Assembly (NCBI GenBank): GCA_045647885.1
Contig: JAZRMX010000033.1
Coordinates: 1-21,282, forward strand
Reading direction: 5' to 3'
Length of the DNA: 21,282 bases
Origin: HGM04593 sp045647885
Lineage (GTDB): Bacteria > Bacteroidota > Bacteroidia > Bacteroidales > Bacteroidaceae
The position numbers were made by a program, and so were the translations under genes. Under the pieces are notes generated by a model, which did no database searches, was not told where the DNA came from, and was given only the letters and a program-made list of their open reading frames with translations. Below are positions 14,643 to 21,282 of the stretch, in pieces. The stretch's first letter is position 1. Every line of letters begins with the position of its first letter.

Positions 14643-15881
14643 TTAGTCGCGACGGAAGATGTCGCGGGTATATACTTTTTCCTGTACGTCGTCGAGTATG
14701 GTGTCGTAGCGGTTGGCTATGATGGCCTGGGACTGCTTCTTGAATTCGGCGAGGTTGTTTACTATGCGGCTGCCGAAGAAGGTTGTGCCGTCTTCGAGCG
14801 AGGGTTCGTATATTATTACTTCGGCTCCTTTGGCTTTTATGCGTTTCATTATGCCTTGGATGGAGGAGTGGCGGAAGTTGTCGCTACCGCTTTTCATTGT
14901 GAGGCGGTAGACGCCTATGGTGCAACGCTTTTCGTTGGTGGCGTTGTAGTCGCCACTGCTGTAATAGTCGTAATAGCCGGCTTTCTTCAGCACTTGGTCG
15001 GCTATGAAGTCCTTACGGGTAACATTGCTGTCGACTATGGCTTTTATGAGGTTTTGTGGTACGTCGCTGTAGTTGGCAAGTAATTGCTTGGTGTCTTTGG
15101 GCAGGCAGTAGCCGCCATATCCGAAGGAGGGGTTGTTATAGTGTGTGCCTATGCGGGGGTCGAGCCCGATTCCTTTTATTATGTTGCAGGTGTCGAGTCC
15201 GCGCATTTCGGCATAGGTGTCGAGTTCGTTGAAGAAGCTTATGCGCAGGGCCAGATATGTGTTGGCAAACAGTTTGACGGCTTCGGCCTCGGTGGTGCCC
15301 ATAAAGAGGGTTTCAACATCTTGTTTCTCGGCACCTTCCTGCAACAGGGTGGCGAATGTGCGTGCTTCAAGTGCCAAGTGCTCGTTCTCCACCGGGTAGC
15401 CTACGATTATGCGGCTGGGGTAGAGGTTATCGTACAGTGCATTGCCTTCGCGCAGGAATTCGGGCGAGAAGAGTATGTTGGCATTGTTGTATTTTTTGCT
15501 TATGTTGCTGGTGTAGCCCACAGGTATGGTGCTTTTTATTATTATTGTGGCTGTGGGGTTTACCTTGATGGCTTCTTCTATTACGGCTTCAACGGCTGTG
15601 GTGTCGAAGAAGTTGCGTGTGTTGTCGTAGTTCGTGGGGGTGGCTACAATAATGAACCGGGCTTGAGCATAGGCTGCCGCCACATTGGTGGTGGCGGTGA
15701 GCTGAAGTTGTTTTTCGCGCAGGAATTTTTCTATGTATTCGTCTTTTACGGGGGATATGCGTTGGTTTATCATATCCACTCTCTGTGGTATGATGTCGGT
15801 TGCTGTGACCTGGTTGTGGCGTGCAAGGAGTATTGCTATGCTCAACCCTACGTATCCTGTTCCTGCTACTGCAATTTTCAT
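14643..15881 (-). CDS. ugd: UDP-glucose 6-dehydrogenase
   Basis: The 412 residues start MKIAVAGTGYVGLSIAILLA, the NAD-binding loop. TPTNYD (81-86), KSTIPVGYT (116-124) and FSPEFLREGNALYDNLYP (138-155) follow; EFLREG is typical of UDP-glucose dehydrogenase. FGYGGYCLPKDT (253-264) carries the catalytic cysteine, C259, and the PKDT form separates it from the ManNAc enzyme encoded downstream. It converts UDP-glucose to UDP-glucuronate. Its ATG overlaps the stop of the upstream SGNH gene in a four-base ATGA, so translation is coupled. A 51-base gap leads to wecB. Two UDP-sugar dehydrogenases close together suggest a polymer rich in uronic acids. Confidence 0.92.
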   Translation of the reverse strand: MKIAVAGTGYVGLSIAILLARHNQVTATDIIPQRVDMINQRISPVKDEYIEKFLREKQLQLTATTNVAAAYAQARFIIVATPTNYDNTRNFFDTTAVEAVIEEAIKVNPTATIIIKSTIPVGYTSNISKKYNNANILFSPEFLREGNALYDNLYPSRIIVGYPVENEHLALEARTFATLLQEGAEKQDVETLFMGTTEAEAVKLFANTYLALRISFFNELDTYAEMRGLDTCNIIKGIGLDPRIGTHYNNPSFGYGGYCLPKDTKQLLANYSDVPQNLIKAIVDSNVTRKDFIADQVLKKAGYYDYYSSGDYNATNEKRCTIGVYRLTMKSGSDNFRHSSIQGIMKRIKAKGAEVIIYEPSLEDGTTFFGSRIVNNLAEFKKQSQAIIANRYDTILDDVQEKVYTRDIFRRD

Positions 15882-16567
15882 TGGTTGATTATTTTCAGCA
15901 TCTCGTATGCGAGGAAGGGCTTGGCTTTGTTCTCGAAATGGGTGTGGTCAATGTGTATGAATCTTTTCTTGTCGACTATGGGGTTTATGTCGAAGAATTT
16001 CACACCGTGCTTGAGGGCTACTTCGCGCATTATCTCGTTGCGGCGGTTGGTTGTCTTGTTTATGTTGTTGTCCTTGGTCTCTCGCATCCAGCCGCGGTGA
16101 ATGAAGAATTCGTGCCACTTTTTGTTGGGGATTACGGAGTCGAAGATGGTTTCCACGGTTATGTTGTTGCTCTTGCCTTTAAGGTATGTAAGCAGGGCGT
16201 CGAATGCGTCGCGGTATTCGGCTTCGTCCTGTTCTATGGTGGCGTTGCTGCTGCGTTTCTTAATGCCGTGGTGTCCTATCTGTACGAGTATGGCGTCGTA
16301 CTTGTATATGAAGTTGTTGAAGAATGAATCTATTTGGTTTACAAATAGTTCGTCATCGAGACGCGATGAGGTGCCTATCATATCCACTGAATAGCCCGAT
16401 ATGCAGGCCAATACGCTGCGCACCATACGTACAGTGCTTTCTCCAATGAGGAGTATGCGCTTGTTGTTGGTGTTGGCATTGTCTATCCAGCTGTTTCCCC
16501 ATTCTATCTGTTCGCGGTCTTCAATGTTGTTGTAAATCTTCTTAAGGTGTTCGCGGTATGTCTTCAT
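15878..16567 (-). CDS. SGNH/GDSL-like hydrolase
   Basis: The 229-residue protein shows SGNH-type blocks. ILLIGESTVR (38-47) holds the probable nucleophile S44. ILVQIGHHGIK (93-103) occupies the place where most family members have a GxND motif. IDHTHFE (206-212) supplies the Asp-x-x-His pair, D207 and H210. The usual Asn of block III is not evident, so either H99/H100 or another residue forms the oxyanion hole or the enzyme is altered. There is no signal peptide, so it should be cytoplasmic. It lies between wzc (17-base gap) and ugd (four-base overlap). A role as a sugar O-acetylesterase or acyltransferase is plausible but is only inferred from context. Confidence 0.7.
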   Translation of the reverse strand: MKTYREHLKKIYNNIEDREQIEWGNSWIDNANTNNKRILLIGESTVRMVRSVLACISGYSVDMIGTSSRLDDELFVNQIDSFFNNFIYKYDAILVQIGHHGIKKRSSNATIEQDEAEYRDAFDALLTYLKGKSNNITVETIFDSVIPNKKWHEFFIHRGWMRETKDNNINKTTNRRNEIMREVALKHGVKFFDINPIVDKKRFIHIDHTHFENKAKPFLAYEMLKIINQ

Positions 16568-16584
16568 CTGTTTCTAAAGTTGTT

Positions 16585-18984
16585 TTATTTATGTCCGTAT
16601 CCGTAGTGGTGGCTGTTGTGGTATCCGTAGCGATAGCTGTATTTGTAGCCATATCTGTTGCTGCCGGCATCGACTCCGTTAAGTATGACTGCCATGTTCT
16701 TGAGCTTGTTCTCGGTGTACAATGTTTCAAGCTCGGGTACCATACTGCGTTCCATGACGTTGGCGCGTACAAGGAAGAAGGTGCGGTCGGCCAGTTTCTC
16801 TATGATGTGGGTGTCGGCTACCATATCTATGGGGGGGCAGTCAATGAGAATGTATTTGTATTCTTGCTTCAATTTCTCAATGAGGGCTGTGAAACGTGGG
16901 CTTTCGAGCAATTCGGTGGGGTTGGGTGGAATTGTGCCCACTGGAAGTATGTGAAGGTTGGGGTAGTCGGGGGATGTTACTGTTATCTCGTTTACATTGT
17001 CGGTTTCGCCTGCAAGGTAGTTGCTGATGCCCTTGTTTGGCGAAGATACATATTTGCTGAGTGATGCGTGGCGCATATCACCATCGATTACTATTATCCT
17101 GTCGCCTTTTATGGCCAGGGATATGGCTGAATTTATTATGCAGAATGTTTTGCCACTGCCGGGGTTGAAGGAGGTGCCGATGATTATGCTGTGCTCTTTG
17201 TCGCGGGTGAGGAATTCTATGTTGGTGCGAAGCACGCGGAAGGCTTCGTTTATGATGTTGCGGTTGCCGTCCTGTACTACCACGGAGATTTTCTCACCCT
17301 CATTCTTCTTGTTTCTTGCAATGATGCCTCTCTTCTTTGGTGTGACCAATTGTGGTATTTCGCCAATAATGGGGGCTGAAATTCCTTCAATGTCTTTGCG
17401 GCCGCGTATTTTGGTGTTGCTTACCTCGCGCAGCAGGATGAATGCTCCTGGTATTGCGAGTCCTATAATGAACGCGGTCATGAATATGCTGTTCTTTACA
17501 GGCGCAGTGGGGCTTACACTGCCGGTGGGCGGGGTTATGACGCGTGTCTTGTAGGCGGTGAAGGCTTGCGAGAGTTGGTTCTCTTCGCGTTTCTGTAACA
17601 GGAAGAGGTATAGCTTTTCTTTTACACTTTGCTCGCGTTCGGCCGATGCCAGATATTTTGTCTGTTCGGGGTTCTTTGAGATTTCCTGTATGGTTTTCTT
17701 TGTATCTCTCTCGAGGGCTTCAATCTCGGTTTCGGTCTTTTTGATGGTTGTCTTTACTGCAGCTATGATGGCTTCGCGCTTGGCTGCAAGGTCCAGGTCG
17801 AGCTGTTTTATTACAGGGTTGTTTTCGCTGCTCTTCTGTGCGAGTTCGTTGCGCTCTATCAGGGACTGGTTGTAGTTGGTGATTTGGTTGTTTATTGCGT
17901 TGTTGCTCAAGCTTACTCCAAGGGGGAGCATCTGGTTGGCCGAACTTGCCAATAGTTTGCTCTGTACCTCCTTCATGCTCTGTAGGTCTATGTTGAGTCT
18001 CTGGAGCTCGTTTATGTTGCTGCGGTTTTTGTTTATGTGCATTGATGCTGTTGCTCCAATATTGGGCAGGAGGTTACGGCTTTTGTATGAAGAGATGTCG
18101 TTGTCTACATCGTCGAGCTCTTCGCTTATGTATGAGAGACGGTCTTCAATGAACTGGAGTGTGCCCTCGGCTGCTTTGTTCTTGTCCTCAATCCACTTTT
18201 CGTTGTACACGGCTATGAGGGTGGAGAGAATGTCGTCGGCGCGGTCTATGGATTGGTCGTGTGCCGAGATGGTGATGATTTCGCTCTCGCCATTGAGGGA
18301 GAATGAGAGCCTGCTGCTTACCAGCCCTGTGGCTGCATGCAACCCTATTTGGGTGGCTTTTATTGTGTAATTGCCGTTTATGTAGCTGTTCTTGCGTATG
18401 ATTACTTTGCCAAGTACTGTTTCGGCCAGCGCAATGCCGTCGACCATTTCGCCGTTTATGGGCTCGCTCTCAATGTTGCCGTTTTCGCCAACAAAGTTGT
18501 ATAGCTTGAAGGTGCCCTGGGGTGTTACATCAATGGTTGCCGACGCTCTGCTTTCCTCGTCAATGTCGTAGAATTCTATGGTTATGGGAAGGTTCTCGCC
18601 GTAGAGTACGTGGGGATGAAAGAGCCCTTTGCCCATATATTGCATCTTGAGGTTCAGTCTTTCGGCTACTTTGGTGAGGATGTCCGAAGAGCGGAATGTG
18701 TATATCTCGTTATAGGCGTTTGTGGTGGAGCGTATACCCATATTGGCAAAGTTTGCCATCTGCTCGTCGAGCGACTGGTTCTTTGTCTTCGATTTTATGA
18801 GTACTTCGCAGTAACGGGTATAGGTCGGGTGGGTGGTTGCAATTTTGTATGTTGCTATACTGAGCGCGATTGTCAGTGAGATAAGGAACCAGTACCATCG
18901 CGAAAGGCAGGCATACAGAATTTCTGTGATGTTGATGTTGCCGGCTTCTATTGGCTTTTGTCTTTTGTCAGTATTGTTTGCCAT
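16585..18984 (-). CDS. wzc: Wzc-type capsule chain-length regulator and tyrosine autokinase
   Basis: The 799 residues combine a Wzz-like periplasmic domain with a fused cytoplasmic BY-kinase. Membrane helices lie near 31-50 and 499-519, bracketing a long coiled-coil-rich periplasmic region (especially 270-470) and a proline-rich approach (484-495). The kinase has Walker A GTSFNPGSGKT (603-613), Walker A' IVIDGDMR (631-638) and Walker B YILIDCPP (711-718). The C-terminal 23 residues carry eight tyrosines among glycines and histidines, the expected autophosphorylation cluster. The family controls polymer length and export with Wza through cycles of phosphorylation. It is the first gene of the minus-strand cluster, 197 bases inside a TAnnTTTG-type promoter, which suggests a long leader. 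Wza is not in the window. Confidence 0.93.
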   Translation of the reverse strand: MANNTDKRQKPIEAGNINITEILYACLSRWYWFLISLTIALSIATYKIATTHPTYTRYCEVLIKSKTKNQSLDEQMANFANMGIRSTTNAYNEIYTFRSSDILTKVAERLNLKMQYMGKGLFHPHVLYGENLPITIEFYDIDEESRASATIDVTPQGTFKLYNFVGENGNIESEPINGEMVDGIALAETVLGKVIIRKNSYINGNYTIKATQIGLHAATGLVSSRLSFSLNGESEIITISAHDQSIDRADDILSTLIAVYNEKWIEDKNKAAEGTLQFIEDRLSYISEELDDVDNDISSYKSRNLLPNIGATASMHINKNRSNINELQRLNIDLQSMKEVQSKLLASSANQMLPLGVSLSNNAINNQITNYNQSLIERNELAQKSSENNPVIKQLDLDLAAKREAIIAAVKTTIKKTETEIEALERDTKKTIQEISKNPEQTKYLASAEREQSVKEKLYLFLLQKREENQLSQAFTAYKTRVITPPTGSVSPTAPVKNSIFMTAFIIGLAIPGAFILLREVSNTKIRGRKDIEGISAPIIGEIPQLVTPKKRGIIARNKKNEGEKISVVVQDGNRNIINEAFRVLRTNIEFLTRDKEHSIIIGTSFNPGSGKTFCIINSAISLAIKGDRIIVIDGDMRHASLSKYVSSPNKGISNYLAGETDNVNEITVTSPDYPNLHILPVGTIPPNPTELLESPRFTALIEKLKQEYKYILIDCPPIDMVADTHIIEKLADRTFFLVRANVMERSMVPELETLYTENKLKNMAVILNGVDAGSNRYGYKYSYRYGYHNSHHYGYGHK

Positions 18985-19035
18985 ATATTGTTCTTGGGTG
19001 AGTTGTTTCTTTGTTTATGGGCATACCTTGGGGAC

Positions 19036-19067
19036 ATTGAAGGTTGTGTAAGTTGTTGTCCTTCAAT
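19036..19067 (-). promoter_or_regulatory. Leader stem-loop upstream of wzc
   Basis: Arms ATTGAAGG (19036-19043) and CCTTCAAT (19060-19067) are exact complements around a 16-base loop. They lie within the predicted untranslated leader of the capsule transcript, 52 bases before the wzc start codon. It could act in attenuation, antitermination or RNA stability. No terminator T-run follows on the transcribed strand. Confidence 0.4.
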
Positions 19068-19077
19068 CATTTGGGTG

Positions 19078-19087
19078 CAAACGTTTG
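19078..19087. promoter_or_regulatory. Ten-base perfect palindrome (possible operator)
   Basis: CAAACGTTTG reads the same on both strands. It is about 94 bases upstream of wzc, downstream of the predicted start of transcription. A dimeric DNA-binding protein could use it, but a single short palindrome may be chance. Confidence 0.25.
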
Positions 19088-19187
19088 TGTAAGCTTGCGT
19101 TGAATGTGTTGCGGTGTTCCGTGCCCTGTTTGCTTGGGAGGTTCCGCGTTGATGTGGTTTTTTAATATAGGTATAACCAACTTTTAG

Positions 19188-19219
19188 CAAAGTTAGTATA
19201 TTAAATCAATTTGAACAAT
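19188..19219 (-). promoter_or_regulatory. Predicted Bacteroidetes-type promoter of the capsule cluster
   Basis: On the minus strand the box TAACTTTG (19188-19195) fits the Bacteroidetes -7 consensus TAnnTTTG. An ATTG (19216-19219) twenty bases further upstream is a partial match to the -33 TTTG box. A 6+6 base inverted repeat, AACTTT/AAAGTT at 19179-19194, overlaps the -7 box and could be an operator. Transcription would start near 19181, leaving a leader of about 200 bases before wzc. Confidence 0.5.
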
Positions 19220-19526
19220 TTTTTTTATGTTTTTTTGGTCGTGATATCTTTTTTGCTATCTGCGTTTTTTTGTTGTTTTTCTTGCTTAGGTGCTGTTTTG
19301 TTTGTGGTCTTGTTGTTTGATTGTAAAAATAAATTACTAAAATCTTTTGTTTGGCGCTGTTGTGCTGGTTGGTGTGTGTTGTTCGGGCTTATATATAATA
19401 GGTGGGCGGTTTTTCTTTTTGTCCTTTGTTATTAGCTTTTTAGGTGCTTCTTGTGTGTGTGTTGGTGCTTTTTTGAAGAAAATGATATTTTTTTTAGAAA
19501 TTGATGCAAAAAAAAGCTCCAGAATG

Positions 19527-19555
19527 TTTGAATATAATGTTTTTTGTTATCTTTG
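19527..19555 (+). promoter_or_regulatory. Predicted promoter of the H1-like gene
   Basis: TATCTTTG at 19548-19555 is a full match to TAnnTTTG, with TTTG at 19527-19530 seventeen bases upstream as a -33 box. The start codon at 19586 is thirty bases past the -7 box, giving a short untranslated leader. Confidence 0.65.
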
Positions 19556-19585
19556 TGCATCATTAACTTTATAACAGGATATATT

Positions 19586-19762
19586 ATGAAAGAGCTTATT
19601 GAAAAAATTCAGGAGACTTACGCTGCGTTTGCGGCTGATGCTTGTGCACAGGTAGAAAAAGGTAACAAAGCTGCCGGAACACGCGCTCGTAAAGCTTCTT
19701 TGCAGATTGAGAAGATGATGAAGGAGTTCCGTAAGGCTTCTTTGGATGCTTCTAAGAACTAA
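19586..19762 (+). CDS. Small histone H1-like (Hc1-type) protein
   Basis: The 58-residue product begins MKELIEKIQETYAAFAADAC and continues with lysine- and alanine-rich sequence (NKAAGTRARKASLQIEKMMK). This is the form of the short histone H1-like proteins widespread in Bacteroidales. It is predicted to be almost entirely helical and basic at its C-terminal half. A role in DNA binding or nucleoid compaction is the usual family assumption rather than proven. An upstream in-frame ATG at 19544 lies before and across the promoter box, so ATG 19586 is the better start. It is a single-gene unit, with its own promoter upstream and a strong terminator 30 bases after the stop, and is not part of the capsule cluster. 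Confidence 0.88.
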   Translation: MKELIEKIQETYAAFAADACAQVEKGNKAAGTRARKASLQIEKMMKEFRKASLDASKN

Positions 19763-19791
19763 TCATAGGTTTAAATAGCTTGATTTTTCTT

Positions 19792-19824
19792 AATAAAGAC
19801 CACTTGTTGGTCTTTATTTTTTTT
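19792..19824 (+). terminator. Intrinsic terminator of the H1-like gene
   Basis: Perfect 11-base arms AATAAAGACCA (19792-19802) and TGGTCTTTATT (19808-19818) enclose the loop CTTGT and run into eight consecutive T residues (19817-19824). It is 30 bases past the stop codon and is the clearest terminator in the window. Confidence 0.9.
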
Positions 19825-20192
19825 CTCTTTTCCTGGGGCGCCAAATGTGGTTGCCCTTTTTTCTGTGTTGCTTTTTGGATAATTGCGATTGTGTAATAAA
19901 AAATTACCATAAAAGTTTGCAAGTGTGTCGGCCTTGGCTCTTCTTGGTTCTTTTGCAAAATAGGGGTGTCTTGGCGTTTGCTGTCTTCCTGGGTTTGTGT
20001 TTTGTGTTGTTTGCTATGTGTTGTTTTGCGAAAAGTTTATGGTTGTCGGGTTATTTCTGCTACAAAGTTTTTATATTTATAAAAAAAAACGTATTTTAGC
20101 AAAAGTTTTGGCGTTTAAACACTTTGTGGTGCGCGCTGAATAGCTTTAAATTAGCTAAAATATATTTATTATTAATTGATATTCAAAAACTT
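19825..20192 (+). other. Gene-free stretch before the GH2 gene
   Basis: No credible coding frame is seen in these 368 bases. The sequence is AT-rich. The best promoter-like box for the gene to the right is TAGCTTTA at 20141-20148, a 5-of-6 match to TAnnTTTG, with TTTG at 20123-20126 only 14 bases upstream; this is weak. TATTTTAG at 20092-20099 is an alternative. No repeat copy of the A/B/C family is present. Confidence 0.4.
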
Positions 20193-21282
20193 ATGAGAAA
20201 AAAGATTGTTTCTGCAATGTTTGCCGCCTTTTTGGCTTCGGCAGTTGCCTTTGGACAGAACCTGAACGGGTTTGCTTATGGTGATGCTGTGGCTCCGGCT
20301 GGCAATGAGTGGGAGAGTCCTACTATGCTGTCGTTGAACAAGGAACAGCCCAAGGGGTGGTTCTTTACTTTCGGCACTATGGACGATGCCCGTAAGGTGC
20401 TTCCCGAAGCAAGTGAGTACTATCTTTCGCTTGATGGTACTTGGAGTTTTAATTGGGTTGGAAATCCCGGAGAGCGTCCTGTTGATTTCTTCAGAACCGA
20501 CTATGATGCCACTGCGTGGGATAAAGTAGAGGTTCCTATGAACTGGAACGTGTATGGCTTGCAGCCCGACGGTAGCCAGAAGTATGGAACTCCCATCTAT
20601 GTTAACCAGCCTGTTATCTTCAAGCATCAGGTTGCTGTAGGTGACTGGAAGGGTGGTGTAATGCGCGAACCGGCCCAGCATCATACTACATACAATGCAC
20701 GTAACGAGGTCGGCTCATATCGCCGTACCTTTACTGTTCCCGAGACATGGAAGGGACGTCAGGTGTATATCAACTTCGACGGTGTAGATTCTTTCTTCTA
20801 TCTTTGGATAAACGGACAGTATGTGGGATTCTCAAAGAATTCACGCAATCTTGCGGCATTCAACATTACAAAGTATTTGGTTAAGGGTGAGAATATTGTG
20901 GCTGTCGAGGTTTATCGCAACAGCGACGCTTCGTTCCTCGAGGCTCAGGATATGTTCCGTTTGCCTGGTATCTTCCGTACCGTGTCGTTGACATCTACCA
21001 ACCGGGTTGAGTTGCGCGACGTACGCGTTCGCACCGACCTCGATGCTCAGTACAAGGATGCTGTTGCAAACATTGAGGTTGATGTGCGTAACCTTACAAA
21101 GAAGGCTGCGAAGAAATATCAGGTGAAGGCACAGCTCTACAAGAATACTCTCTACAGCGATGAGAATGAGATTGTTGAAGGTGCAACAGCGACTGTTGCT
21201 CTTGACAAGGTGGTTGCAGGTGAAACAAAGTGTGTAAAACTTGATATTCCTGTTGCCGATCCTGCAAAGTGGAGTGCCGAGG
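20193..21282 (+). CDS. Secreted GH2 beta-galactosidase-like enzyme, C-terminus cut by window edge
   Basis: The frame is open for 363 codons to the window end. It starts MRKKIVSAMFAAFLASAVAFGQN, a signal peptide with no lipobox cysteine, so export to the periplasm is likely. The visible part is the N-terminal jelly-roll and the start of the immunoglobulin-like domain of LacZ-type GH2 enzymes. Markers are LDGTWSFNWVGNP, VPMNWNVYG, VGSYRRTFTVPETWKG, a VDSFFYLWINGQYVGFSK stretch, and YRNSDASFLEAQDMFRLPGIFR. The catalytic barrel lies beyond the edge, so beta-galactosidase is only the most likely of the GH2 activities (beta-glucuronidase or mannosidase are possible). Full-length family members often exceed 1000 residues. 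It is unlinked in direction and promoter to the capsule cluster. Confidence 0.88.
   Translation, partial: MRKKIVSAMFAAFLASAVAFGQNLNGFAYGDAVAPAGNEWESPTMLSLNKEQPKGWFFTFGTMDDARKVLPEASEYYLSLDGTWSFNWVGNPGERPVDFFRTDYDATAWDKVEVPMNWNVYGLQPDGSQKYGTPIYVNQPVIFKHQVAVGDWKGGVMREPAQHHTTYNARNEVGSYRRTFTVPETWKGRQVYINFDGVDSFFYLWINGQYVGFSKNSRNLAAFNITKYLVKGENIVAVEVYRNSDASFLEAQDMFRLPGIFRTVSLTSTNRVELRDVRVRTDLDAQYKDAVANIEVDVRNLTKKAAKKYQVKAQLYKNTLYSDENEIVEGATATVALDKVVAGETKCVKLDIPVADPAKWSAE

Larger units (their letters stand above)
18985..19585. other. Divergent regulatory region between capsule cluster and H1-like gene
   Basis: These 601 bases hold no convincing gene. The left part (18985-19180) would be the untranslated leader of the capsule mRNA and contains a stem-loop and a palindrome. 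The middle and right parts are very T-rich on the plus strand. One promoter box faces each way, at 19188-19195 on the minus strand and 19548-19555 on the plus strand. A hydrophobic 74-codon frame at 19211-19435 looks accidental. Confidence 0.6.

Noticed and set aside
13797..16327. Large plus-strand open frames antisense to wecB, ugd and the SGNH gene (up to 338 codons).
   Set aside because: They mirror strongly coding minus-strand genes and give compositions rich in Gly, Cys, Val and Tyr with no family resemblance.
19211..19435. Hydrophobic 74-codon plus-strand frame in the divergent region.
   Set aside because: It arises from T-rich DNA, has no promoter at a sensible distance, and its Phe/Cys/Leu/Val mix is that of random poly-T sequence.

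Overview
The window looks like a chromosomal segment of a Bacteroidales bacterium (Bacteroides/Prevotella-type). The signs are a small histone H1-like protein of the kind found in that order, promoter boxes of the TAnnTTTG type, a secreted family-2 glycoside hydrolase, and a capsule locus whose chain-length kinase has the Bacteroidetes-style fused layout. The order-level call is an inference from these features, and I cannot name a species.

Layout. Positions 18984 down to 1 form one long minus-strand cluster for a capsular or exopolysaccharide. In order of transcription it contains: a Wzc-type tyrosine kinase, an SGNH hydrolase, UDP-glucose dehydrogenase, WecB and WecC (UDP-GlcNAc to UDP-ManNAcA), a membrane acyltransferase and a left-handed beta-helix acetyltransferase. 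After a DUF1016/YhcG nuclease come a sugar 4,6-dehydratase, a DegT-type aminotransferase, an ATP-grasp ligase and a NeuD-like acetyltransferase. The visible end holds a second ATP-grasp protein, a CBS-nucleotidyltransferase, a glycosyltransferase and a Wzx flippase that runs off the left edge. Gene spacing is tight, with several overlaps or 1-3 base gaps. From 18985 to 19585 is a 600-base divergent regulatory region. To its right, on the plus strand, are the H1-like gene with its own promoter and terminator, a gene-poor stretch, and the first third or so of a secreted GH2 beta-galactosidase-like enzyme.

How the genes fit together. WecB/WecC and Ugd should supply two uronic-acid precursors, UDP-ManNAcA and UDP-GlcA. 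The dehydratase and DegT pair should make a 4-amino-deoxy sugar nucleotide. The adjacent ATP-grasp ligase and NeuD-like transferase are placed to acylate that amine, possibly with an amino acid. The CBS-nucleotidyltransferase activates a further sugar phosphate. The glycosyltransferase and Wzx assemble and export the unit, and Wzc controls polymer length. No polymerase, priming transferase or Wza is visible, so the locus continues past the left edge or uses genes elsewhere.

The most unusual feature is a family of composite palindromic repeats at 8755-8887, 10003-10364 and 12102-12190. All three copies share one orientation, and each sits just after the stop codon of the preceding gene. The middle copy has expanded into six tandem units of about 48 bases. 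The DUF1016 nuclease, which has no clear sugar role, sits between two of the copies. The repeats also lie close to where the sequence changes from a more GC-rich backbone (10.4-19 kb) to a more AT-rich variable part (0-10 kb).
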